DNA of 64,000 nt from Vanilla planifolia (Eukaryota > Streptophyta > Magnoliopsida > Asparagales > Orchidaceae). The stretch is from positions 28,882,670 through 28,946,669 of the forward strand of contig CM043872.1 in NCBI GenBank assembly GCA_023846275.1, read 5' to 3'. The notes below the pieces were generated by a model. It saw only the letters and a list, made by a program, of their open reading frames with translations, did not search any database and had not been told where the DNA came from. A program made the translations under genes and the position numbers. Positions 43,101-55,100 of the stretch are shown piece after piece (position 1 is the first letter of the stretch; the number at the start of each line of letters is the position of its first letter).

Positions 43101-46100
43101 ATACATATACCTAATAAAATAATTAATATATATATATATATAAGATAAAAGCATTATAATGGCTTTATATATAACACATTATAACCCAAATAAAATAAAA
43201 ATAAATAAAAATGAAAAAAATGGCTAGATAAAACCTACTAGATCAGTTCAAATTATTATCTTGATACTACTTATCATACAAATGGTCAAATGCATTTTTT
43301 CTCCCAATATATGTAATTTTTATATTCAGTCAAATTTACAAGAGTTATTATTAGAATTTAATTTCACATAGTTGATATGAGTAGAATAAAAAAACATTAG
43401 CAAGAACAATAATAACAAAATAAATAAGAAAAATAAAGATAACAAATTTATGTAGTTTAAACCAAATTAGATTTGCATTTACAGAAGAGAAAAAAGATTC
43501 ACTATAATAAAAGCTAAAAATACAAAGTGTAAACCAACACAAGAATGAAAAAAGTTTACCCAAATATATCCAATATTGTAATTATAGAAGAATATTAACT
43601 CTAATAGAAAAAAAAAGATCATTTAATCTCTTATAAAAAAAAACTTCAAGAGAATAACACATTCCTCTTCAAAAGAATTTTTTGCATTCATTGTTATTTC
43701 TCATCACCTTCATGACCTCTATTGTATTTATAATTTGCAAACAACCTATATTTAATACCAAAAGTCGAAATACTATAACTGTATCGATACTTAGTCAATC
43801 ATAATTAAAATTTTTTTCAATCATGGTTATATTATTTTACACTTAAATATATGATAAACATCATTTTTTAAAGCAAAAAAACAATTAGGCTCTTTACTTG
43901 AATTCATGAAAACATCACAAATTAGGTTGAATTAAAAAATTCTCCCATTCAAATAAATAATGTGATTGATCATATGTGATATTGCTAAAGAAGAGTGTCC
44001 TCTCTAAATTGGGATATTGTTTACATAAGGTAATCAAACTTAGGCAATACTAAAACTTGATGCAATTAAGAGGCTTTGTCACCATATCTACTATATTATG
44101 AGTTATATCATTTTTTATCACCTTAATATCTCTCTTATTTGTAATGTCTAAAATAAAGTGAAAGATGACATCAATATGCTTCCTCCTCTCATGAACATTT
44201 GATATTTAATTAGGAAGTTGGTACTTCGAGAGTTCGAGTAAATAACGATAACATTTGATGTTTCTATAAGTTCACTATATGAAACTTCTAACCAAACAGT
44301 TTCTTAGATTGATTCTATAAATGTCATCTACTTAGCTTCAAAAGTGGATAGAGCAAAAATAAGGCATTGCTCTTCAACTAATGACACTTCCCCTGGCTTT
44401 TGCCTATCAAGATTACTCGCATAATCTAAATAACTAAATCCAATAAACGAACAATCATTTTTATTAAATAGCAAGAAAACATCTTTATACCTATAAGGTA
44501 CTATTTTGTCTATCTCAACAATGCTAACAAAATTGTTTAATATCTAAGAAAGTAAACATCATGACATGCATGAGACTCTTTAGTGCATTAACACAAAGAA
44601 TATTTGCTATGTATTTATAAGACTTGTGATTTTGATGAATTTCTTTCAGATAGTTTAAAATAAGCAAACTAAGGAAGTATTAACTAGCTCAACATCAAGA
44701 ATGTTAAACTTTTTTAAGACCTTTTGAACACAATGTTATTAAATTAACCATAACTTTCCAATACCTCTATCACTTGTAATATCCATCCAAAGAATTTTCT
44801 TTGTCCTTCATAAATTTTTTATTTCAAATTTACCTTTCAACATATCTTTTACTCTTATCAATTTTAGATTTTTTTGCATACAATTAACAAATAATCAACA
44901 TACAAAAATAAATAAATCTATGTGGCATCCACAAGCTTTTATAGACAAACATAGCTATTATATTTACACCTCAAAAGGTATTAAATTATTAAAGGTGATT
45001 GTTTTAAACTATATGAGGGTCTTTCCAATAAGCACACATGGTCTTTCAGTTTTTTATAGTAGAAGGCAATTTTTGCATCAAATTACTCTAACTACAAATC
45101 AAATTTTGCTATTATAGATTACAAAAAAAGAACAAAAGTATATTTGACAACATGGGAAAATATTTCATAGAATTTCACTCACTGCACTTGAGAGTATCCT
45201 TTTGTTACTCATCATACTTTGTATCTTTAATCCTCTACACCACATATTCCATATTTCTTTTCAAAATCCTATTTGCAATCAATAATTTGTTTTCTTAAGA
45301 ATGTTTTACTAGTCTAAAAGTTTGAATTTTATTAAGAGATTTCATTTCTTCTTACATAACTAAAATCCACTTCTCAATATCTGTATTAGATATAGCTTCC
45401 AAGAAATTAGAATGCTTTATTTGCATATGTGTATCCTCTACAACAAAAAGTACATAAAATACAAAATCTCCATATCCTTCTAGTGGTTGAATATGTCTCA
45501 TAATTTTGTCTAACAATAATACAAATTTGTTTAAAACCTAGTTGAATATCTTATGCTTTAGTTTCTTAATGACAATGCTTTTCTTTAGTTGAACCAAACT
45601 TACTAACCTCTATCTTTCTATAATCAATAGATTGTTGCTTCTTACTTATTTTTGTTGCCGTGTTTGAGCATTGAGTGCTCATTTGCATTCTTGTTAATAA
45701 AAACTTTAAATCCTTTTAAATCTAAATATCATAATCTACATCTTTCTACACCTAGTCTATAAGATAAGATATACACTTAATTTGTGACTCTTACTGTCAT
45801 TTCGATGAGCATAAGCTTGACAATTAAATATCTTTTGGATTGGAAAATCAGTTGGACATCTTGAAAGCATCTCTTTTGGAGTCTTGAAACCAATAGCTAT
45901 ATGTGAAGATCTACTCACAAAAAAGGCTACCTAATGACTGTTTCTGCTTAGAAATTCTTAAGCTTGATTAAGAAAGCATATAACAGGCTTTCTCCAAAGG
46001 AGTTTAATTCATCTGCTCAGTTACATCATTTTATTGTGGTGTGTAAACTATTCATTGCTCAAAAATATCTTCTTTATTACATAAATCTTAACCTCTTTAT

Positions 46101-49100
46101 TGCAAAATTATAAATAATTATTTGTTTTAAATCTTTTGTACTTTTTTGTCAATTTGGTTTTGGTACAAGCATCTTCCATTGTTTAAAATAAGAAAATACA
46201 TGATCATTATCTTATTAAATATATATCCATATCTTTCAAGAATAATCATGAATAAAAATGAGCATATATCATGCACCACCTTTCAAAGAAATTGAAGATG
46301 ATCCCCACAAATCTAATTGGAAAAAGCCACTACTCCTTTAGTTATGTGAATAACAGTGCTAAAGTTAATTTTTTCTACTTTCAATAGACCATGCTCACAA
46401 AGATCGATTTTATTTGTATGACCTTGTTTACTAAGCAAAGTAAGATTTTTTTTTTCATTCATATGTCCTGATCGCATATGCTAAAGTTTAATGGTATCTT
46501 CTCTATCAAAGATAGTGAAAAAACTGATGCATGACCAACTATTGTTACTCCTTTCAACACAAAGATTACCAATTGAGTTTACTTTCATAACAACCAAACA
46601 TCATTTATTCACTTCAAGCGAAATAAGATTTTTCTTAAATTTTAGGATATGTTTAACATTAATTAATGTTCTTATGACATAATCATACATTAAACCTTTA
46701 TTATGCATAAATCACTTGTTTTGTACATAGTATTATTTCTCATCAATATTATCACCATTAAATAACTCATAGAATGAGAACCAAGCTTTATTCAAACATA
46801 TATGATATGAACAAGAGTCAAGAATTCAATCTTCATTGTTCCTAACTCCTGTTAATAAATTAATAACAATTGAGGCTTCTAAATTCAATCTTTTTGAGCC
46901 CACACTAACTTCTACTAACTTATTCTTTTGATAGATATCAATATACTATTCTATTCTCTTTAAAATATAACAATATTTCCTAATGTATCATTTTTTATAG
47001 TAATTCCAAATTAGATTTTTATGTTGTCGTAAATTTCCTTCTATTATGGTTTGATTTAAATCCTCTTTTTTATGGACTCTTTCTAACCACTAATCTTTCT
47101 AAATTTTTCTCATTTGCACAACTCTTAAGTTTAGCTATCACATTCTTTGAGAGAATGAATTTCTCACATCTTCTAAGACAATGATTTCATTATCATATAA
47201 CATTGTCATATGAATTTTTAATGAGTGGTAAATAACATAATAATAATAATACCTAATCTTTATTTGTAATCTTAATTTTAACTACAAATCTCTAATCATT
47301 AAATTGAATTGGTTCAAATGAGAATTGCTGAGTATTCATTCTTACATGTAAAGCACATATAATCTTTCTTTTGATAAAACTTACTAAAGAGTTTTTTTGT
47401 TATATATATAGATTCCAACTTGAGAATCATGGTCTATCAATTGTGGTCTCCTCCAAGATCTTGATCAACACCACGTCTGATAAAGACGGTTGGATTGTTA
47501 TAAGAGCATTTTCATCAATCTCCTCTTTTTCTTGTTGTTATAATCTCAATCATATTTTATTGGCCCAAGAGTGCTTTAGCAAGGTCTTTTTCGAGTAGCA
47601 TCTCTCTCATCTTAGTCAGCTATGGTCCAAAGTTTTTAAATTAATCAAATTCTTGATCTCATATTTTTTCAACATAAAATCCAATTAAGATTATGACACT
47701 AGATGATTAAGATTTCATCCCACATGATTGATACGATCACAGTAGTAAAAGAATCTATAAAATAATAATGACAAGATAAAGAAAAAAAAAATAACAATAC
47801 CAAATTCATGTGATTCAACCAAGGGCAGAACTACGTTTACAAAAATGGGGGAAAGATCCACTATAGGTAAAGTCACAAACAAGAACTGTGAATTCATACA
47901 AAAATGAAAATAAGATAAACCAATTACACCCAATATTATAGGTACGGAAGAATGTTAACCTTATCAAATAAAAGACAAAATCCCTTAATCTCTCAGAAAC
48001 GAAAAACTTAAAAGAGTAACATTTTTCTCTTCAAGCATATTCTTTTATTCATACTTTTGTTTTCCATCATTTTTTTTAACCTTCATGATATTTATAGATT
48101 ATAAAAGACACATTTAATATAAAAAAATTTAAAATTATAATTATGATCATATTTAGTCCAATATAACTAGAAATTTTTTTTAATAATAATTGTATAATTT
48201 ACATTTATGTGATGAACATCATCTTTTAGAAGATAACAACATTAAGATTTATACTTGAATTCATAAAAAGGTAATAGAATAACACAATTTGGATTGAATT
48301 GATATTTACATTATAAAGCAATCTAGAACATCAATATTTAGATTCTTTAATAGACAATCTTTATTGTTCCACATTAAAAATTATAGTCTCATCATTTGAA
48401 TTAAAAGTATAGTGATGAGTAAAAATATATTACAGCACATAGAAAAAAGATATTGTGAGGTGCTCACCTCGATCTGAAAGGGTGAAGTGGTAGGTGGGTA
48501 CCTCTCCACCACTTTACCTTTTTTGTCTATCAAAAACTTCTCAAAATTCCATTTGATAAGATCACCAAGAAATCCTCCAGCACTTGCCTTCAGAAATTGA
48601 TAAACTGGAGCAGTGTTTGGGCCATTTACATCAATCTGAGAGGAAGAAATTTGAATTGGCTAGGAACAACAATCCAACAAAACAAATGGCATGCTTGCAT
48701 GAGTTAAGGTGGCAGTTTGTCTATAAAGGCATACCTTATCAAATATAGGGAATTCTGCTTTAAACCTTGTGCAAGCAAATTGCTTTATTTCTGGATTTGA
48801 CCCAGGTTCCTGACCTCCGAATTGATTACAAGGGAAGGCCAAAATCTCAAAACCTGTATCACAAAGTAGTGCAACTTGTGTTACATGTAATGTAGGCAAA
48901 GGAAAAATAATAATCGCGTATAGTCATACTTGGTATTTAAAAAAATTGATTTGTCCCAAGTATGCCAAAGAACCTTAGTTCACTTAAAAACCAAACTAAA
49001 ACATGAGGGGATGCCCTCAATTTGTGTCTATATGATTTAATTTAAAAAAAGGTTAATAATCATAAATGTAAAATAAGTTGACAAAAAGATTATTCTAAAT

Positions 49101-52100
49101 GCTCCCAATTTCGTTTTTGGAAGAGCTCTTTAAATTTGAGTTTAGAGCTTTTGATGTTAAGTTTCCATTTTAGTTTTTAATAAATTATTTTAATAGGTTT
49201 AAAAGATAATGAAACAAAACTATATGTTGATTAAAATTGTAAACATATTTATCATTTTTTATATTTATTAAAATGTTATATCACATAAATTTTATTTAAA
49301 ACAAAAAAATAAAGTCCAAGTTAAAGTATTATTATTATTATTATTATTATTATATAAATGCATTATTAGAAAATTTTAAAACTTGTCTTTGTTTACTGTT
49401 TAATTTAAAAATGAGATTAAGTAGATAAAAAATAGAATTCTTAAAAACAGTAAATGTAGAGAATTGAAACCAAATCTTCACTTATAAAGAATAAAGAATT
49501 CTATCACAAACTATAAATTATAGGCCTTAACTTTATGTAAAAAAGAATCAGAAAATTTAAACAAAAATTTAGGATAAAGATGAAGAAGTTGATTTTATAG
49601 TTGATGGCATACTTCTATACATCTTGTTAGATCTTCTAAACAACTTTGTCAAATCAAAATCGGTAAAGAGCATTCAGATTAAAAAAAGCTTTGTTGTAGG
49701 TGGTAGGCTAGGTGCATAGGGACGTCATGGAACAAAAAAGTTCGATTTGGTTGGGTAGACCCCGTTCGACTTAATGAAGTTAGTTTCATCTTGGTTCCGC
49801 AAGAACGGATTTAATTTGGTGCAATCCAACTTATATGGCTTGATTTGGCACGGTTCGGCGAGGTCCTACTTAGTAGTTTGGCATGGTTTGGCTTGATCTG
49901 GCTAGTTTTGTGCAGCTATGACGCGAGGCGACATGGTCGGGTGTGACGGGCGTGGTGAGGTGTAGCACAATTTAGCACTGACTGAATGCAATGTGACATG
50001 GAGATTAGGTGCAAATAGACACTGAAAGATGCGAGCTTGGTATCAAATAAGTTCATGAGTAAGCTAGGTAGTGTCTTAATGTTTTTTGGGCAATGCGGGT
50101 AGCCGCAATGGACGACGAGATTCAAGGAGCTTTCAACGTCATTGGCAAACCTTCAAGAGTATGCGTGAGGCATTGGGGGGGAGTAAAGCTCTTAGGATGA
50201 GAGAGAGGACACAGAGACTGCTTCAAGTGGAGGAGAAGAGGCGCAATAACTCGAAAGAGAAGAAAAGGGCTTTCAGGTGAGAGGTAGGAGAGCTCGGGAG
50301 TAGCAAAAGAAAGTCTTTTAGTCATTGATTAAGCATTGCTAGGGTTGCAAAGGACCTCTAGTGATGAGATAATGCAAGAACATTAACAAATGAGATTAAT
50401 ATGCAATTTCAAATTTTCAAAAGATGATTTAACCATAGAGCTATTGAATTAGTTGCTCCTAGGTTGGTGGGCTTTTTAAAGGGAAATCATTGTTGATTTT
50501 GCTAAGAAGTAGCCATCATTGATAATTGTGATCCTGTAGAAACTTTTGTTGCAACCTTATGGATTTTAATTTACCACGAATGTGAATAATATAATCGAGG
50601 ATGGAAGATATGAAGAGGAATTTTGCACTTCGAGGGCATTAAAGTTCAGACGAAAGTAAAGATTGCTTTTAGAGATGATTATGAGAGATGGAATGGTTGA
50701 GTTCTTTAAGGCCTTTGTCAAAGGTGACAAGGGGAGAGCATTTATGTGGCAATGATAAATAAGAGGGTATCATGCAATACCAACCCTTCTCAAGATATTT
50801 ATGCAACTAAAAATTGTTAAAAAAAGAGATGAAGGTAAGACCATGTTTCTTGGTTTTGTCAGGTAACGTAGCAATAAGAAGAGGAAAGAAAGAGAAAGAG
50901 TATGCTTCTCAAAGCTTTCATGTGATTAAACAATGACGAAGGATGAGAAGTCAAGACCATGTCTCTTGTATCCTTCATATAGAAATTGCAACAAAAAAGG
51001 AGCGATACTATTTCTCTTAATACTTTTCAACGTTTGTGTGGCAACGAAGGAAATGGTAAACTAGTCAAGCTTTCGTATGGTTGATCGATGAGGATACAAG
51101 TGATGATTGGATACCTTGGTGGATTCAATCACGTTGATTTGGTAAGAGAATCTGCATTAAATTGGCACAAGTGATATTGTATAGATAATGCATTGGAGCT
51201 AACTTATTTTATAACAAGATCTTAGTTGAGCTAATAAGTTAACTCATACCTTTGACGACATTTATCTTTTTAGGGGTAGAATATTTTTAAGTGATCCCAA
51301 TTCCAGGTCCGAGGGAGCTTGATACCGTTTCCTATAAAAAAATAATAAGCATTTAGTATAATAATTTTTTTGATGAGGTATGGCCCACCCAGTTTGAGGA
51401 TAGCTTATCCAACATTTATTGTCACTTCGAGACTTCATATTTTTAGAGAATGTAGTCCTCAACCTTGAGAGAATATTTTTTAAACATATTTGTCAAAATA
51501 TTTCTTTATGTCTTGCTTTTTGTTTAGCTGTCTTAAGTGTGCTTGGAGGCGTTTCTCTTCAAGTATATTGAGCCCGAGTTTCCTAAATTCTAAATTTGTT
51601 TGCTAGGCATCAATCGTACCTCAGCATTCCTATAAGTGTACACTCATAAGTTAGAGTAATTGATTTCTAGTAGAACAATTTTGGAGTTGTAAACTAGAGA
51701 GTATGGAAACTCTCCTGTGGTGGTAGGTCTCATTGTACTCTGATCACCTCTTATAAGGTATTGACTTTTATGTAAAAGTATGGCATTGAGACCACAATTT
51801 TGAATGTGCTCATCATCGGTCTTCCAAGGATAGCATTGTAAGCAGAGAGAGTGGTGATGATAATGAAATTGATCATATGCATGGCTGAGATGAAATTTTT
51901 TTTATCGTTATTAGCAATGTGATAGTTTTTTCTAATTTTAGAGATTTTCTAAAGAAGCCTACAACTAATCCTGTAAGGTTTTGACTAATATCAATTTGTC
52001 GAAAAAATTAAGGAAAATGATATTAATCAAACTCCCAGCGTCAATGAGTATGCAACAAACTTCAACATTGGCCATCTCTGAGACTACTATAGCACATCAT

Positions 52101-55100
52101 TGGGGTTTCCAAGAGATGATGCATCTTCAAGCTCGAAGGATATTGGAATTGGTTGCACTTGCCAATTTGTCACATTAGTGACTACAATTCAATCAAGGGG
52201 CTTTAGGGAGGAGCTCCTAAAGTGGAACTCTCTTCATTTTGTGATGACAGATAATTATGTCAAGGACCTTGTCTTTGTCTTTTAATGCCAATTAAAGAGT
52301 CTTGTTGTCCTTCTCAATTTGACGCCTAATGGCAACACTTGGTCCTACAAATTTATTAGAGGTAGAATTAAGTTTAAAATTTTTATCCAATATTCTTATG
52401 GACAACCTTCATTCAACAGTCTCAATTAAGACTTCAAGGGTGCCACATTCAAAAGTTGTGTAGCCATAATTCATGTGATAGTTGTAGAACTTCATTGTGT
52501 CTCAATATCCATAAGAGTAGTTTTGGCATTTGATACAATCTATTTTTTTTTAATGACTACCAAAATGTCTTCGAGTGATGTGCTCAAAAGAGTACAAAAT
52601 ATTAAGCTTAGCATCCTCACAAGAGACAGTGCTACAAGTAATCTTTGTCGTCCAGTGACCTTTTTTGCCCTCGATTAAGGCTTTTCAGAGGCAACAATGC
52701 ATTCAGAACTCTTCATCGATGAATTAGACAGAGTAAAAAAAACTCATTGATGAAGCAAATGGTCCTATTGAAGATTTATTGTAAGGATCTTAATGGACAT
52801 CTACCCAGGTGTTTTTGGAAGTCCCTTAAAAAGGACTTGATGAGGGGTGCTCAAGAAAATTGGAAGACCTCTTGATCCATTTCTTTAGTTGGAGAAAAAC
52901 TCGAAGTGGTTCAAATTGATGTTACTTTTGAATAAGAAGATACTCCGAAACCACTTTGGGTCTGACATAGATAGTGAAAAATGACAAATATAGTCACTTG
53001 AGTTGGTTAAATAAAGAAATCAATTTATGGGCGCTTTTTAGAATCATTGTGAGATTAAATTTTTGAGGTAGGTAGAGAAAATTTTGTATTTAATGAGTCT
53101 AATCATAACATGCAAAGAGATAATTGTCTCAAATTCCCTTAATAAATGTAAGTGTTTGAGTTGGAATACTAAAAAATGGAATCGAGCAATTGAAGTTTAA
53201 GAGGCAAAAGTGTCGAAATGACTCTTTTGTGAATAAAGAAACTTCCTTGACAATATACGATTTATACCCATATTGTCAAAAATAAGGCTCCTCATAAGGG
53301 GGACAGGGATGCTCTTGAGGTGTATCAAAAACAAGTGATTGTGGCATTTTGAGGTCAAGTCGAGGATAGAAGAGGGCTTTAGTTGGGTGTAAACTAGAGG
53401 GCCTTGTGCCATCAACATTGACGGTTCACTAGGATGTTGCAAAGGTCTGTGTATAGGGAGATTTTTGGAAATGGATGTGATGTAATGACGTTCGAGTGTT
53501 GTGGGTAGGGGCTTGAGTGGATATTTAACGAAAGGAGAGGTGCTTAGCATGTTTTCCAATAATAAAGTAGCCAAACTCGCTTTGATTTATTCTCCAATGA
53601 GCATGGGAGAGTAAATAAAAATTTTGTAAAGTAATCCATTAGTTAGTGAAGCAAGTAAAAAGGAACACCAATAGATGATGGATAAGGTTCTAAAGTTTGC
53701 GAGAATTGAGACAACAGTGTAGGAATCTCTGATGCCTCTTAGCCGCAATTGTCAAACACTTCTTTTTCAAAAATGAGTTCAGCTTTCTCTTGGTTTTTCA
53801 TTTTGGTTTGTTTGTTTATTCCCATAGATAACATCAGAAAATATTGATGCAAAAAAAGGATTTCCAGAATCTAAACAAAAGCATATTTATGGCAAAGACA
53901 AGAAAATTGATCAGAAGCTGATGTTATATATTTGAGCGCCTTGTCAAACCCTCTAAAAGACTTTTATGGAAGCAAATTCGAGAAAAAATAGTTGGATTGA
54001 AACAATCTTTGTTATAGACGTCGACTGAGCAGGTAGGCATATTTTGGAACAAAATGGATTGATTTGTTGCAGTTTGGTTGGAGTCGGCATTGTCTGACCT
54101 AGTTCGGTTCAGCTTGATTCAACATGAACAGCTTAATTCGATGTGATCTGGCCCTGTCTAGCTCGGTTCAGTGTGGTATGGGATCTAGCACAACCCTGCT
54201 AATCAAACCAGTTTAGAGCAGTTTGGCATGATTTGGCTCGATCTGGGTTGATCCGATGTAGCTACAATGTGAGGCACGATCGGATGCAACAAGTGCAATC
54301 AAGCACAAACCAGATGCGATGTGGCGCAAAGTTTGGTGCTAATTGGCATTGACGAAGCATGGGTAAGTTGGGCAATGTTTTAATTTTTCCAAGCAGCATA
54401 GGCAACCACAATGGTTAATGAAATTCGTGAAGTTTCTACACTCGCGGGCAGATGTCCAAGCAGTCATGTGAGGATTGAGTAAAGCATGTGACCAACAAAG
54501 CTCTAAGAAGAGAGAGAAGACATAAAGGCTACTTTGGGTGGAGGAGAAGAGAGGCGATAACTTAAAGGAGATGAAGAGGGCTTTCGAGTGAGAGGTAGGA
54601 GAGCTTGGGAGTAGCGCAGGCTAGGCTTCCAGGCCTCAACCGAGAATGGCTAGGATTTTGATGGACCTCCGATGATAAAATGAAGCCTTTGGACTTGAGT
54701 AATGGAAGGTCTTTAGACAATCTCTGAAGAAGAAGAGGTTGGTGGAGTTGCTACTAGTTAAATGCTTTTCAACCAAAGGAGAAGGGGCTTCATATAACTG
54801 TGCTCGACAAATATGCTAAATCCGTTATTGGACCTACTTTATTCCCTCAAGAATAGGTTCTCCAGCAAAGTGCATTCGATAAGTATTATGGTTCCCACTT
54901 TTGGCTTTTTTTTTTTTTTTTTGCTTCTTCATACATAAACTAGAGTAATTCAACAACTAATTTGCACTACATCCAAATTATATTTAATAGAAATAACAAT
55001 ACAATAAAAATAAAATTAAAAAAAATTGTGTTAGAATTGAGATTTGATCCTTGACCTTGTATTTGAGGAGCTAAAAGAGGTTCCTTAAATGAAATTATGG

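Larger units (their letters stand above)
37435..43280 (-). mobile_element. Ty1/copia-type LTR element, heavily decayed
   Basis: Two direct repeats about 5 kb apart bound the element: 37435-37840 and 42821-43280. Next to the right-hand repeat, on the internal side, lies TGCATTGATACCA (42806-42818). Its complement TGGTATCAATGCA resembles a primer binding site for initiator tRNA-Met, so the right repeat is the 5' LTR and the element reads on the minus strand. Just inside, around 42450-42560, the minus strand encodes [17 protein letters not shown], which resembles the N-terminus of copia Gag. The interior has no readable pol and may be deleted or overwritten. No clear target-site duplication was found. 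It sits in GPX intron 5 in sense orientation. Confidence 0.6.
43343..48310 (-). mobile_element. Ty1/copia retrotransposon (Tork/Tnt1-like), decayed but near full length
   Basis: A 5.0-kb element on the minus strand with LTRs 47705-48310 (5') and 43343-43942 (3'). Reading right to left, broken by stops and frameshifts, I see several pol pieces. There is an integrase zone (46330 to about 45850) with [12 protein letters not shown] (family DLWGPS) and GGARYMLTF-like stretches, and a YTPQ/NGV-type block near 46020-46050. The YLVNRS and GFKTPKE-like motifs follow near 45850-45960. The RT active-site region lies at about 44885-44905 with LYVDYLLIV (YVDD mutated to YVDY). The RNase H zone (about 44470-44250) carries [19 protein letters not shown] and ALSTFEAK (family D-Y-A-G-D and L-S-T-E-A-E). 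The polypurine tract GAATGGGAGA (complement of 43941-43950) precedes the 3' LTR. A weak tRNA-Met site lies at 47691-47704. It occupies GPX intron 5 in sense orientation. Confidence 0.85.
49680..54690 (-). mobile_element. Ty3/gypsy LTR element with deleted pol core
   Basis: LTR-like direct repeats at about 49680-50375 and 53996-54690 flank 3.6 kb of minus-strand remnants. From right to left these are: a Gag C-terminal segment near 52430-52500 encoding [19 protein letters not shown], matching the plant gypsy pattern Y-C-x-x-H-x-x-x-G-H-x-T-x-E-C-x-x-L; an aspartic protease region near 51770-52080 with [14 protein letters not shown] (family V-D-x-G-S-S) and [16 protein letters not shown] (family [10 protein letters not shown]); and at about 51268-51335 the C-terminal pol tail [16 protein letters not shown] followed by TAA. 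RT, RNase H and the integrase core are missing between 51.5 and 51.75 kb, so this is an internal-deletion derivative. It lies in GPX intron 3 in sense orientation. Confidence 0.8.

Noticed and set aside
50086..50280. Basic 64-codon plus-strand open frame resembling an RNA-binding peptide
   Set aside because: It lies inside the gypsy LTR, its diverged partner near 54400-54600 does not keep the frame, and it is antisense to the element.
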